Below, piece by piece: positions 24,984-34,057 of a stretch of 64,000 bases of DNA. Position 1 is the first letter of the stretch, and each line of letters starts with the position of its first letter. Source of the DNA: Caecibacteroides pullorum (GTDB lineage: Bacteria > Bacteroidota > Bacteroidia > Bacteroidales > Bacteroidaceae); NCBI RefSeq assembly GCF_019239235.1, contig NZ_JAAZTS010000001.1:248001-312000 (forward strand), read 5' to 3'. The position numbers and the translations under genes were made by a program. The notes beneath the pieces are model-generated. The model was not told where the DNA came from. It did not search any database and saw nothing but the letters and a program-made list of their open reading frames with translations.

Positions 24984-25883
24984 ATGAAAAAAGTAAGAGC
25001 TGCCATCGTTGGTTATGGCAATATCGGGCACTATGTGCTTCAAGCTTTGCAGGCTGCGCCTGATTTTGAAATTGCCGGTGTAGTGCGTCGTGCAGGCGCC
25101 GAGAACCGTCCGGCCGAACTGAATGACTATCCTGTGGTAAAAGATATCAAGGAACTGGAAAGTGTGGATGTAGCCATCCTCTGTACGCCGACCCGCAGTG
25201 TGGAGAAGTATGCCAAGGAGATTCTGGCACTGGGCATCCATACCGTGGACAGCTTCGATATCCATACGGGTATTGCCGACCTGCGCCGTACGCTGGATGC
25301 CGAGGCCAAGGCTCACAACACCGTTTCTATCATTTCGGCCGGTTGGGATCCGGGAAGTGACTCTGTAGTGCGTACACTGCTGGAGGCTATCGCCCCGAAG
25401 GGCATCACGTACACCAATTTCGGTCCGGGCATGAGTATGGGACACACGGTAGCCGTGAAAGCCATCGAAGGTGTGAAGGCTGCTTTGTCTATGACGATTC
25501 CTACCGGTACGGGCATTCATCGTCGTATGGTGTACATCGAACTGAACGAGGGTTATGACTTCGACAAGGTGGCTGCTGCCATCAAGGCCGATCCTTACTT
25601 CGTGAACGACGAAACACACGTGAAGCTGGTGCCCAGTGTGGATGCACTGCTTGATATGGGACACGGTGTGAATCTGACTCGCAAGGGTGTTTCAGGCAAG
25701 ACGCAGAACCAGCTGTTTGAGTTCAACATGCGCATCAACAATCCGGCTCTGACAGCTCAGGTATTGGTTTGTGTGGCACGTGCGGCCATGCGTCAGCAGC
25801 CGGGCTGTTATACAATGATCGAAATTCCCGTTATCGACCTGTTGCCGGGCGAGCGCGAGGAATGGATCTCTCATTTGGTATAA
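24984..25883 (+). CDS. ddh: Meso-diaminopimelate D-dehydrogenase
   Basis: A 299-residue protein with an N-terminal Rossmann fold (MKKVRAAIVGYGNIGHYVLQAL, then GVVRRAG) and the substrate-domain motifs typical of DAP dehydrogenase: CTPTRSVEKYAKEILALG, DSFDIHTGI, ISAGWDPGSDSVVR and FGPGMSMGHTVAVKAIEGV. It catalyses NADP-dependent interconversion of tetrahydrodipicolinate and meso-DAP, the one-step branch of lysine and peptidoglycan-precursor synthesis. The ATG at 24984 is chosen because family proteins begin at this point and the -7 box lies upstream. A strong terminator follows. Confidence 0.93.
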   Translation: MKKVRAAIVGYGNIGHYVLQALQAAPDFEIAGVVRRAGAENRPAELNDYPVVKDIKELESVDVAILCTPTRSVEKYAKEILALGIHTVDSFDIHTGIADLRRTLDAEAKAHNTVSIISAGWDPGSDSVVRTLLEAIAPKGITYTNFGPGMSMGHTVAVKAIEGVKAALSMTIPTGTGIHRRMVYIELNEGYDFDKVAAAIKADPYFVNDETHVKLVPSVDALLDMGHGVNLTRKGVSGKTQNQLFEFNMRINNPALTAQVLVCVARAAMRQQPGCYTMIEIPVIDLLPGEREEWISHLV

Positions 25884-25909
25884 TCCCTGACCTATATATA
25901 ATAAACGGT

Positions 25910-25943
25910 GAGGGCGCGTCCTGTTGGATGCGCCCTCGTTTTA
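25910..25943 (+). terminator. Intrinsic terminator of ddh
   Basis: GAGGGCGC pairs with GCGCCCTC and the stem continues as TCC with GGA past one mismatch (25910-25937); a T-rich run follows. It may also serve the convergent gene at 25952. Confidence 0.85.
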
Positions 25944-25951
25944 TTTTCATC

Positions 25952-27580
25952 TTACTTCGCCGGTTTTAACAGCAATGTATGGTTGTTGGTATCGCGCCAT
26001 TCAGCCATCAGGGCGTAGAAGTCACGGTAGACTTCAGGTGTGAGCAACTGTTGCATGATGCTAAGGCTGCGGGTGACGGTTATCCCATCTGTAGTGGGGT
26101 GGTAAGTGAACGATACTTTGCCACACTTGTTGGCCACTACCTTGTCAGCCTTCGGACTCCAAGTAGTACCTTCGGGCAGTTTGATCAGCGTTTCGCTGGT
26201 CACGTCCACGGTCTGCGGAAGCAGGATGTTCTCGCGGATGGTGGTATTGGCAGCATAGGCATAGAGCGGAAGAGCAGCCGATATCGGCTTCAAGTTGACA
26301 ACTTGCCATCCTTCGGGCAGTGTTTGCGAGTTGTCGGCTTTGACTTCCAATACGGCTTTCTGAGTGTCTTGAACTTCGGGTGCTTTCAATTCCAAAGGTT
26401 GTGCCTGTAGGTCGGTCACTGTCATGTAGCCTTGCAACCTGGCTTCGTCCGTACCTTGTAGCACTACACCTTTCGGGGTGGCATCCGATTTTACGACGAG
26501 GGATATGATGCTTCCCAAACCGAGGTTGTCCACTTCCGCCGGGTGAAGGGCACAGATGGTTACTTCGGCTTTGAGACTGGCAGCCTGTTGCAGGGCGACA
26601 TCCAGGTTGACCAGTTCGGCCTGTGTACCGTAGGCACTACGGATGATTTCCGAAGCCGGACGTAGGCGGTAGCCCGCTTCTCCGAGCGACACTTTGCATT
26701 GGGCGGAACGGTAGAGGCCGTCCATGTAGGTGGCGATGGCGCTGCGCAGGTCGCTGCTGTCTTTTTGGGCGGCTTGCTTTAGTTCGGTCAACTTGGCTTC
26801 GATGACAGTGCGGTCGCCGGGGACGAATTGCCGGGCAAGAGACTTCAGTGCGTCGGCATAGCTGGCCCAGGTAGAGGCCACAATGACGGGCATCATGCCG
26901 GAAGCTACTTGCTGCACTGTGCCCAGACTACTACGTAACGAGGGATAGGAATAGGGACGCGGTTTTACGTTCTTCAACTTCCAGGTGATGGATTTCATGC
27001 CGTCCTTGTTCGTTTCAGTCGGACGGGCGGAAGCGTTCAACAGTTCGTAGTGCAGTGTCTTTCCTTCAGGTACTTCGATGCGTAAAGTGAATTCGTCGAT
27101 GGGCGACAGCTCTTTTATAGGGCAACAGATGTCCAGTTCGGGCAGGTAGCCGGCACGACTCTTGATGGAGTAGTCCAGGCAGATGGTGGCGCCCAGTTCC
27201 AGGCCGGTATGTACTACGACCATTTCCTTCAGCCCGTTATAGGCAGGGGCATTGGTGGCTGCGGAGGGCAACACTTCGACAAAGGCGTTGTCGGGAGTAC
27301 GGACGATGGTGCCGTCCTTCTGCCGCGTGTACGAATCGTGTATTTCGAGCTGCTGGTATTGCGGATCGTAGACGATGAACGTTTCGCCGTAGAGGCTGTT
27401 CATGGCGGCGTGGGTGTAGAGGGTCAGTTCTTTCTGTACGCGGAGTTCCTGACTGCCGTCGGCGTGCAGGGTGTAGATCTTCGACAGCTTGCCAAAACGT
27501 GCCTCGGGTGCGGCCTGTGCGGTGAGGGTCATGGACAGGAACAGGGCAAGCACACCTATATATAGATGGATTGTTTTCAT
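25952..27580 (-). CDS. Secreted DUF3857-like protein
   Basis: A protein of about 542 residues with a signal peptide (MKTIHLYIGVLALFLSMTLTAQA). The first 250 residues resemble DUF3857: YTLHADGSQELRVQKELTLYTHAAMNSLYGETFIVYDPQYQQLEI and GLKEMVVVHTGLELGATICLDYSIKSR. The central part has transglutaminase-like spacing, but no Cys-His-Asp triad is evident, so it is probably non-catalytic. The start is uncertain. An upstream ATG at 27619 overlaps the stop of the preceding gene as ATGA and would add 13 residues; the ATG at 27580 has an A/G-rich stretch before it and gives the cleaner signal peptide. It forms a two-gene unit with the transglutaminase protein upstream. Confidence 0.75.
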   Translation of the reverse strand: MKTIHLYIGVLALFLSMTLTAQAAPEARFGKLSKIYTLHADGSQELRVQKELTLYTHAAMNSLYGETFIVYDPQYQQLEIHDSYTRQKDGTIVRTPDNAFVEVLPSAATNAPAYNGLKEMVVVHTGLELGATICLDYSIKSRAGYLPELDICCPIKELSPIDEFTLRIEVPEGKTLHYELLNASARPTETNKDGMKSITWKLKNVKPRPYSYPSLRSSLGTVQQVASGMMPVIVASTWASYADALKSLARQFVPGDRTVIEAKLTELKQAAQKDSSDLRSAIATYMDGLYRSAQCKVSLGEAGYRLRPASEIIRSAYGTQAELVNLDVALQQAASLKAEVTICALHPAEVDNLGLGSIISLVVKSDATPKGVVLQGTDEARLQGYMTVTDLQAQPLELKAPEVQDTQKAVLEVKADNSQTLPEGWQVVNLKPISAALPLYAYAANTTIRENILLPQTVDVTSETLIKLPEGTTWSPKADKVVANKCGKVSFTYHPTTDGITVTRSLSIMQQLLTPEVYRDFYALMAEWRDTNNHTLLLKPAK

Positions 27581-27615
27581 TCTTCTTCTTTGTTTTGAGT
27601 GTTTGACGAATCGGT

Positions 27616-29583
27616 TCATTTCTTTACGACGAGGTACTGGCCGTAGCTCTTGGCGGTGTTGACGGCCTGGCGGAAGCTGTTCCAGTCGGCTGCCTCATAG
27701 ACGCGCTTCTTCAGGGCGAGGCGGGTCTTCACGGTCAGGCGGTTGCCCTCCTGGGCAATGGAACCTTCGAAGTCGGCTGCCTGTCCGCTGAGGCTATCCT
27801 GACGTGGTTCTCCTGCCAGTTGGTAGCCCGAGGGCAGACGGAGTGTTTCGTCCAGTTCCACCAGACGCGAACAGCCGTCCTTGAAACCATACTGACGTGT
27901 CTCCAGACTGGTGTCGATGCGCAGGTAGGACATCACTTGCGTATAGAGGTTGTTCAGCACGAAAGGCTTGAAGACCATCTCGCTGCCGTCGCCCGCCAGG
28001 GCATAGTCGGGTATTTCGTAGCGGAAGGTGATGCGGATGGGAGCCTTCTGATAGTCCTTCGGGTTGCGTCCGTAGTCCACGCTGAGGAGGCGTGCCTTGG
28101 GAGAAACGTTCAGCAGCTGGCGCTCCATCGTGTTCTGCCACTCGCTCTGGAAGCCGGTGGTGAAGATGCGGCGGATGTTGCTGTCGCTCTGTCCTTCTGC
28201 TTCAATGGTGAAGCTGCCTCGCAGGGTGCCGTCGGCGGAGAGGCGGTTGTCGGCGTGGATGCGGACGTAGTGGTTCTCGGGAGCGGAGACGGGTGTCAGG
28301 CAGAGGTCGGTGCCTTCGGGCGTGCCGGGCAGGTAGTTCTGTTGCTGTTCGGCACTGCTCCACAGCTCGCGGCAGAAGGGCACCCACGTGGGGTCGAGAG
28401 GCATCAGCGTGCCGTCCTTCAGGCGTACCACGGCTACGCAGTGGTTGAAGTGGTCGGCAGGGATGGTCTCTACGCGGCTGCCTGCCATCGTCATGGCCGG
28501 ATAGGCTTCGAAGCCCGCCATGCGCAGGAAGGCGATGAGTGTGCCCGCGATGTCCTTGCACACGCCGCAGCGGTCGGTGTAGTTCATCTTCAGGTTGTGC
28601 AGGGTGAAGCCTTCGCCCTTGCCCATGGTGATGCCGGCGTAGCGGATGTTGTCGGCCACCCAGTGGGTCAGCACGGCTATCTTCTCCAGGTCGGTCTTCT
28701 TGCCGCGTATCAGTTCGTCCACCTTGCGCTGGGCTTCGGGGATGGCGGTGAAGCTGCCGTAGTCTTCGTTGACGCCATGGAACCAGCGCGACTTCTCACG
28801 CCAGTCGGCAGTGGTGGACATCATCAGTTTGGGCGCGGCGTCGTAGAAGTCCACCATGTTCGGCTCGCGGCGGAAAGGCATCAGGCCGTCCGAGGCAAAG
28901 GTGTAGACTTTGCGTCCGTCTTCGTAGCGCAGGGACGAGGCGCAGCTGCCTTGGTAGAACTGAAACTGCATGTCCTTCTCGGCAGGCAGACTGACACGGT
29001 AGACTTTGCGCACCGTCGGGTCACTGCTCCAGAAGGGCACGATGTCGTAGAACTGGCCGCGCATGGGCGGGATGAAGCGTGAGTCGTCTCCGTCCTGAGG
29101 CATGTCGGCCAGCAGGGCATAGGTGAATCCCTTCTTGTCTATTTCGTAGTCAATGACGTCGCCGGGCTTCAGCTGCCCCAGCTCGATCATAATCTGACGG
29201 GCACCCCAGTAGATGGCACGGGCGGGTGCGGCATAGTCCAGGGTTTTCGATACATCCACTTCGGTCTTCGTACCGTCGGCATGGTGGACGGTGACCCGAC
29301 GGAAGCGGGCGGCAGCCGTCAGCGGGTCGTAGTCGTACTTCAGTACGCGCTGGCGCAGGGCGCCGGCAGGTGTCTGCACCTTGACGGTGCGGCACACGGC
29401 GAACGAACCTTGTCCGCTGGGTTGTACCGTGACGCTGGTGCTGTCCAGCAGGTTGACACAATCGTGTCGGGCGTAGGCCTCGTCCTGCAAGGTCGTCCGT
29501 TCATAGGCCTTCCACGACTGGGCCTGGAGAGCCGTCGCTCCGCACAGCAGGGCGGCGGCCAAGGTAGCAGTTGTTTTTCTCAT
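27616..29583 (-). CDS. Secreted DUF3857/transglutaminase-like protein
   Basis: A 655-residue protein with a signal peptide (MRKTTATLAAALLCGATALQA). An N-terminal DUF3857 domain (VCRTVKVQTPAGALRQRVLKY, YWGARQIMIELGQLKPGDVI) precedes a transglutaminase core with the Cys-His-Asp triad: DRCGVCKDIAGTLIAFLRM (Cys near residue 340), DHFNHCVAVV (His) and LMPLDPTWVPF (Asp). The C-terminal part resembles DUF3858 (YEIPDYALAGDGSEMVFKPF). Such proteins may act on peptides or amide bonds in the periplasm, but the substrate is unknown. It overlaps the following gene by ATGA and shares its N-terminal domain type, suggesting an old duplication in which one copy kept the catalytic core (inference). Confidence 0.82.
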   Translation of the reverse strand: MRKTTATLAAALLCGATALQAQSWKAYERTTLQDEAYARHDCVNLLDSTSVTVQPSGQGSFAVCRTVKVQTPAGALRQRVLKYDYDPLTAAARFRRVTVHHADGTKTEVDVSKTLDYAAPARAIYWGARQIMIELGQLKPGDVIDYEIDKKGFTYALLADMPQDGDDSRFIPPMRGQFYDIVPFWSSDPTVRKVYRVSLPAEKDMQFQFYQGSCASSLRYEDGRKVYTFASDGLMPFRREPNMVDFYDAAPKLMMSTTADWREKSRWFHGVNEDYGSFTAIPEAQRKVDELIRGKKTDLEKIAVLTHWVADNIRYAGITMGKGEGFTLHNLKMNYTDRCGVCKDIAGTLIAFLRMAGFEAYPAMTMAGSRVETIPADHFNHCVAVVRLKDGTLMPLDPTWVPFCRELWSSAEQQQNYLPGTPEGTDLCLTPVSAPENHYVRIHADNRLSADGTLRGSFTIEAEGQSDSNIRRIFTTGFQSEWQNTMERQLLNVSPKARLLSVDYGRNPKDYQKAPIRITFRYEIPDYALAGDGSEMVFKPFVLNNLYTQVMSYLRIDTSLETRQYGFKDGCSRLVELDETLRLPSGYQLAGEPRQDSLSGQAADFEGSIAQEGNRLTVKTRLALKKRVYEAADWNSFRQAVNTAKSYGQYLVVKK

Positions 29584-29664
29584 ATCGTTTGATTTTAGTT
29601 TGGAACAGGCTTGTCTTTTTTTCGTTGTCGCTGTATCGGCGTGCTAAGGTAAGATTTTCCGTTC

Positions 29665-29700
29665 GAAAAAGCAAGCTTTCGCGGTTTGCGAAAGCTTGCT
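29665..29700 (-). terminator. Intrinsic terminator after the 40-bp repeat array
   Basis: A perfect 13-bp stem (29670-29682 with 29688-29700) and 5-base loop are followed on the minus strand by five T residues. It lies between the 40-bp array and the transglutaminase gene, not directly after any coding gene. Confidence 0.8.
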
Positions 29701-29720
29701 GACGCTGCGATGATATTTTT

Positions 29721-29976
29721 CAGATGCTGGAAAACTTTATCTCGCTGAGATAGCACTTTCCCAAAGCTGGAAAGCTTCATCTCGCTGAGATAGCACTTTC
29801 CCAAAGCTGGAAAGCTTCATCTTGCCAAGATAGCACTTTCCCGAAGCTGGAAAGCTTCATCTTGCTGAGATAGCACTTTCCCGAAGCTGGAAAGCTTCAT
29901 CTCGCTGAGATAGTACTTTCCCAAAACTGGATAACCTTATCTCACTAAGATGGCGTTTTCTTGAAACTGGAACGCG
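29721..29976. repeat. Exact 40-bp tandem repeat, six full copies
   Basis: Six units start at 29721, 29761, 29801, 29841, 29881 and 29921, all exactly 40 bp, with a partial seventh to 29976. The core of the unit is AGCTGGAAAGCTTCAT followed by CTCGCTGAGATAGCACTTTC. It contains two small palindromes (AAGCTggaAAGCTT-like and ATCTCgctGAGAT). The middle copies are nearly identical and the outer ones decayed. There are no spacers, so it is not a CRISPR array. It is flanked by two minus-strand terminators. Confidence 0.93.
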
Positions 29977-30051
29977 AAAAAAAACGCGGGCGGCTCGGAC
30001 AGGCACGAAATGCTGATGCAGTCAGTCCGTGCAGGTCCGGGTCGCCCGCGT
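29976..30051 (-). terminator. Intrinsic terminator of the rseP operon
   Basis: A long hairpin with outer 9-bp stem ACGCGGGCG/CGCCCGCGT (29984-29992 with 30043-30051), inner pairs CGGAC/GTCCG and GCACG/CGTGC, is followed on the minus strand by eight T. It lies 36 bases past the rseP stop. Confidence 0.88.
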
Positions 30052-30086
30052 ATGGGGGAGGGGGAATCCGCCTGTTTATTAACAGG

Positions 30087-31421
30087 TCAGAAAATGAACC
30101 TCAGTACATCGTTCAGGTTCGCCCAAAGAAGTAGGGCGAAAAGTAGGAACATGCCCACCATCTGCGCACGTTCCATGAACTTGTCGCTGGGTTTGCGGCG
30201 TGCCACAATCTCGTAGATGAGGAACAGCACGTGGCCGCCGTCCAGGGCAGGAATAGGCAGAATGTTCATGAAGGCCAAAATGATGGAGAGGAAAGCTGTC
30301 ATGTACCAGAACTGGTGCCAGTCCCACGTAGCGGGGAAGATGCTGCCGATGGTGCCGAAGCCACCCAGCTGCTTGGCGCCCTCCTTGGAGAAGAGGTATT
30401 TCATTTGTCCCACGTAGCCCTTCAGTGTGTTCACACCCAGCATGACGCCGGCGGGGAAGGAGGAGAAGAAGGTGTATTCCTTCTTCACCACGGGTAGCAG
30501 GTGGGAGGTACGCATGTCGGCCGTGATGCCTATTTCGTAGAGCGAGTCGGTGGTTAGCGTCAGGGTATCGGTCACGCCGCTTCGCACGTAGGTCAGGCAG
30601 ATGTCGTGCGAGGCCTGTCCGTCAGCCTTACGTTTCAGCATCTCTTCCTTGAAGTCGAAGTAGGCGATGTTGCGTCCGTCCAGCTGCGTGATGCTGTCGC
30701 CCGGTTGCAGTCCGGCCAAGGCAGCAGGACGTCCATCCACGATGCTGTCGATGACAAACGGGTAGCGGAAATCGGCAAAGCGAGTACTGTCTGCCAGCAG
30801 GCGGTCCATCAAGTTATCGGGAATGTAAACTGAAGCCTCTTGGCCGTCGCGCAGCACCGTCACTTGGCGGGCATCGACAATGGCCGTCAGCAAGTCGCTG
30901 CCCATGCGCTCGAAAGGTACGCCATCGGCTGAAATCAGCACGTCGCCGTCGCGGAATCCTGCCTGATGCATGGTTTCATTGAAGTCCATGCCAAGTGGTA
31001 CCTTCTGCACGGGGATGTAAGAGTCGCCCCAAGCGAAGAGAATCATGGAGTAGATGAACAGGGCGAGCAGGAAATTGAACAGTACGCCGCCCACCATGAT
31101 GAGCAGTCGTTGCCATGCGGGCTTGGCGCGAAACTCCCATGGCTGCATGGGTTGTTTCATCTGTTCGGTATCCATCGACTCGTCTATCATACCAGCAATT
31201 TTAACGTATCCGCCCAGCGGTAGCCAGCCGATTCCATATTCCGTTTCGCTGTTCTTGGGTTTGAACTTGAACAGTGTGAACCAGGGATCGAAGAAGAGGC
31301 AGAACTTTTCGACCCGCGTCTTGAAGAGGCGGGCAAAGAGGAAGTGCCCCATTTCGTGGATGACGACGAGCAGCGAAAGGCTCATGACAAGTTGTAGGGT
31401 ACGAATCAAAAATGTTTCCAT
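30087..31421 (-). CDS. rseP: RIP metalloprotease (site-2 protease)
   Basis: A 444-residue inner-membrane zinc protease. The first helix carries HEMGH (His22, Glu23, His26) and the last third has the second metal motif NILPIPALDGGHVLFLI. A PDZ-like region with PLGMDFNETMHQAGFRDGDVLIS and PAALAGLQPGDSITQLDG stands between them; two PDZ domains are likely. The family cuts transmembrane segments such as those of anti-sigma factors. It is the last gene of a minus-strand cluster from tsaB and ends in a strong terminator. No anti-sigma factor is in the window. Confidence 0.94.
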   Translation of the reverse strand: METFLIRTLQLVMSLSLLVVIHEMGHFLFARLFKTRVEKFCLFFDPWFTLFKFKPKNSETEYGIGWLPLGGYVKIAGMIDESMDTEQMKQPMQPWEFRAKPAWQRLLIMVGGVLFNFLLALFIYSMILFAWGDSYIPVQKVPLGMDFNETMHQAGFRDGDVLISADGVPFERMGSDLLTAIVDARQVTVLRDGQEASVYIPDNLMDRLLADSTRFADFRYPFVIDSIVDGRPAALAGLQPGDSITQLDGRNIAYFDFKEEMLKRKADGQASHDICLTYVRSGVTDTLTLTTDSLYEIGITADMRTSHLLPVVKKEYTFFSSFPAGVMLGVNTLKGYVGQMKYLFSKEGAKQLGGFGTIGSIFPATWDWHQFWYMTAFLSIILAFMNILPIPALDGGHVLFLIYEIVARRKPSDKFMERAQMVGMFLLFALLLWANLNDVLRFIF

Positions 31422-31460
31422 TATTTATTCAACTATAAATTATCAATTATTAAAATTCAA

Positions 31461-32615
31461 TTATTTGTTTATCAAGCTTTTTGCTACACAGCGCGCTTCG
31501 GTGTCTGTTGCAACATAATCTTCGTAGGTAGGTTGCTGGATGAAAGCTACGCGCTCCATGGTCTTTTCAATTACGTCGCTCATACCGAGGAACGAGATGC
31601 GGTCGTGTAGGAAAGCAGCCACACAGACTTCGTTGGCAGCATTGACGATGCAGGGTATATTTCCTCCACGGTGCAGGGCTTCGTAGGCCAGTGCTAGGTT
31701 GCGGAAACGCGTAGTATCCGGTTGTTCGAAAGTGAGCTCTGTACATTTCGTGAAGTCCAGCCTAGGAAACGAGGCATGCAAGCGGTCGGGGTAGGAGAAG
31801 GCATACTGGATGGGCAGGCGCATGTCCGGCATGCCAAGCTGTGCCTTCACTGCACCGTCTTCGAACTGTACCATGCTGTGTATGACCGATTGCGGATGGA
31901 CTACTACTTCTATTTGGTCCGGCCGTACGCCGAAGAGCCACTTGGCCTCTATTACTTCAAATCCTTTGTTCATCATCGAAGCCGAGTCGATCGTGATTTT
32001 GGCTCCCATGTCCCAATTGGGGTGGCGCAGTGCCTGTTCTTTGGTTACCGTCTTCAGTTGTTCGTGACTAAACGTGCGGAAAGGACCTCCGGAAGCCGTA
32101 AGTATTACTTTTTCAATAGCGTTGCCTGCTTCTCCGGCCAGGCATTGGAAGATGGCAGAATGTTCCGAGTCGACTGGCAGGATGGGGGTGCGGTTTACGC
32201 GTGCCAGTTGATTGATGAGTTCTCCTGCTACCACTAACGTTTCCTTATTAGCCAAGGCAATAGCCTTGCGTGCACGGATGGCATTTATCGTGGGGCGCAG
32301 TCCTGCATATCCTACCATTGCTGTCAGTACGATGTCTATCGGTTTCTCCTGTACTATTTGGCAAAGTGCTTCCTCGCCAGCATATACTTTAACTGGCAGG
32401 TCGGCCAAGGCATCCTTCAGTTGTTGGTATTTTGCTTCATTGGCTATTACTACTGCTTCGGGCTTGAATTTACGTGCCTGAGCGATGAGTTCTTCCACTC
32501 GGTTGTTGGCTGTCAGTACATAAGCTTCGTACTTGTCGGGATGCTCCTCAATCACTTGCAACGCCTGTGTCCCGATTGAACCAGTGGAACCAAGTATGGC
32601 TATCAGTTTTTTCAT
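31461..32615 (-). CDS. dxr: 1-deoxy-D-xylulose 5-phosphate reductoisomerase
   Basis: A 384-residue protein of standard DXR length. The NADPH-binding loop ILGSTGSIGTQAL (from residue 7), the active-site region LPVDSEHSAIFQCL, ASGGPFRTF, NWDMGAKITIDSASMMNKGFE and GMPDMRLPIQYA are all present. It converts DXP to 2-C-methyl-D-erythritol 4-phosphate, the committed step of the MEP isoprenoid pathway, in the cytoplasm. It sits 14 bases after the M23 gene and 39 before rseP. Confidence 0.97.
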   Translation of the reverse strand: MKKLIAILGSTGSIGTQALQVIEEHPDKYEAYVLTANNRVEELIAQARKFKPEAVVIANEAKYQQLKDALADLPVKVYAGEEALCQIVQEKPIDIVLTAMVGYAGLRPTINAIRARKAIALANKETLVVAGELINQLARVNRTPILPVDSEHSAIFQCLAGEAGNAIEKVILTASGGPFRTFSHEQLKTVTKEQALRHPNWDMGAKITIDSASMMNKGFEVIEAKWLFGVRPDQIEVVVHPQSVIHSMVQFEDGAVKAQLGMPDMRLPIQYAFSYPDRLHASFPRLDFTKCTELTFEQPDTTRFRNLALAYEALHRGGNIPCIVNAANEVCVAAFLHDRISFLGMSDVIEKTMERVAFIQQPTYEDYVATDTEARCVAKSLINK

Positions 32616-32629
32616 GATATATCGTTTAT

Positions 32630-33496
32630 TTAGAATACAATATAAATTTCAGGGTTGATGGCACGGCCCCGATGCCACAACTCAAAATGCAGATGTGGGC
32701 CAGTACTCAGCTGTCCTGTATTACCAACCAATGCGATCGCTTCTCCACCTTTTACCGTGTCGCCCTCTTTTTTGAGTAGAGATCCGCAGTGTTTGTAGGT
32801 GGATACGAAATCTTGTCTGTGTTGTACCTGTATCACATATCCCGTTTCAGCGGTATAGGTACTCAGAATAACGGTGCCATCCAGAGTGGCCAATACGCTT
32901 TCGCCTGGATTAGCGGCAATATCTGTACCGTAGTGCTTCTGTTCAGCATTAAAGGAGGATGATACGATTCCTCTGGTGGGACAATGGAAATTTAGTCCAT
33001 CTGCCGACATGGCAGTTATGGTTGTCAGATTGTATTTTTCTTTCTCTTCGTATTGTTTGCGAAACTCTTCTTCCCGTTTGGTTCGTTTCATGAGTGAATC
33101 CTGACGCAGGGTTGTCAATGAGTCGATGGACTGAATGGTATCTGCCTTAACGTCGCCGCGGAAGATGTCCTGTATATTCATGATGTACAGGTTCTGCCGT
33201 TCTACCAATTGTTGGAGCGAGTCTACACGCAAAGCATTGTCTACTACTTGTGCGCGGATTTCACTGTTCATATAGCCGGGCAGATAATTACGCAGTGGAG
33301 TGAAAGCTACGATCAGTGAGGCTATCAGAAATAGAACAGTCAATACGGACAGGAGTACAGAGATGCCGTTCAGCTTGGACACATGCAAGCCTACCACCTC
33401 TTCCAACGTATTCTCGTTGACGATGGTCAGCTTGTACTTGAACTTGATGTTGTTCCAGAAAGCTTTACTTTTTCTTCTTTTCTTAGGGGTCGGCAT
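32630..33496 (-). CDS. M23-family peptidoglycan endopeptidase, membrane-anchored
   Basis: A 288-residue protein with a basic N-terminus (PTPKKRRKSKAFW), one transmembrane helix around residues 48-68 (ISVLLSVLTVLFLIASLIV), a coiled-coil-like stretch with DSLQQLVERQ and DSLMKRTKREEEFRKQYEEK, and a C-terminal LytM/M23 domain. The metal residues are visible in HYGTDIAANPG (His, Asp) and GPHLHFELW (HxH). It probably cleaves peptidoglycan cross-links from a membrane anchor, or regulates an amidase; the ligands look intact, which favours catalysis. The position inside a murA-rimM-dxr cluster fits an envelope role. Confidence 0.9.
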   Translation of the reverse strand: MPTPKKRRKSKAFWNNIKFKYKLTIVNENTLEEVVGLHVSKLNGISVLLSVLTVLFLIASLIVAFTPLRNYLPGYMNSEIRAQVVDNALRVDSLQQLVERQNLYIMNIQDIFRGDVKADTIQSIDSLTTLRQDSLMKRTKREEEFRKQYEEKEKYNLTTITAMSADGLNFHCPTRGIVSSSFNAEQKHYGTDIAANPGESVLATLDGTVILSTYTAETGYVIQVQHRQDFVSTYKHCGSLLKKEGDTVKGGEAIALVGNTGQLSTGPHLHFELWHRGRAINPEIYIVF

Positions 33497-33516
33497 GTCT
33501 TCTTTATGTGTATAGG

Positions 33517-34053
33517 TTATTCCTCTTCTGCTTTATCAAGGTCTATTAGGCCGACGGGAAGGTCGACAGTAATCACTTTATGCTTTCGGTCGATATCGGT
33601 AATGAACTCTTCTTGAGCAGGTATCAATAGTTCTTCGCTGTTATGGTCAACGACAAACAGGGTGTTGATGGTAGAAGTATCTACATCTGTCACTTCCCCT
33701 ATGTTACCGTGGTGGATTTCTTCCATACGAAACCCGATGAAATAATTCCATGTCAGTTCACCGTTGTCAGCACTTTCTGCATGTTTTACAGGAAACCAGA
33801 CTTCGACGTTGGTAAACATACGGGCACGCTCTGCAGTGTCCACTCCTTCGAGTTTCATCAAGGCGGTGGAATCTGAGCGGAAGCGGTATTCTTCGATAAA
33901 GAAAGGTACGAAGATGCCGTCTAGCAGACAAATGATGTATTCTGCCTCCACCCGATCGAAAATGTCGTCGGTGAAAGTGAACTGCAGTTCGCCATGGATA
34001 CCATGTGGCTTGTTGAATATACCTATCTTATATACTTCTTCTCGTTTAATCAT
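33517..34053 (-). CDS. rimM: Ribosome maturation factor RimM
   Basis: A 178-residue protein with the N-terminal RimM barrel ([24 protein letters not shown]) and the C-terminal PRC-barrel ([56 protein letters not shown]). RimM binds ribosomal protein S19 and assists late 16S rRNA and 30S maturation. The start at 34053 (MIKREEVYK) is chosen over 34089, which would run into murA; the murA stop lies only 4 bases upstream. The usual bacterial partners (rpsP, trmD, rplS) are absent here. Confidence 0.94.
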   Translation of the reverse strand: MIKREEVYKIGIFNKPHGIHGELQFTFTDDIFDRVEAEYIICLLDGIFVPFFIEEYRFRSDSTALMKLEGVDTAERARMFTNVEVWFPVKHAESADNGELTWNYFIGFRMEEIHHGNIGEVTDVDTSTINTLFVVDHNSEELLIPAQEEFITDIDRKHKVITVDLPVGLIDLDKAEEE

Positions 34054-34057
34054 ATGG

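Noticed and set aside
27820-29082. A 420-codon plus-strand open frame
   Set aside because: Antisense to the transglutaminase-like gene; no recognisable domain and composition typical of a shadow frame.
29595-29804. A 69-codon minus-strand frame
   Set aside because: It lies across the 40-bp array and a terminator hairpin; its text is repeat-derived.
29721-29976. Possible CRISPR array
   Set aside because: Units are contiguous 40-mers without unique spacers, and no cas genes are in the window.
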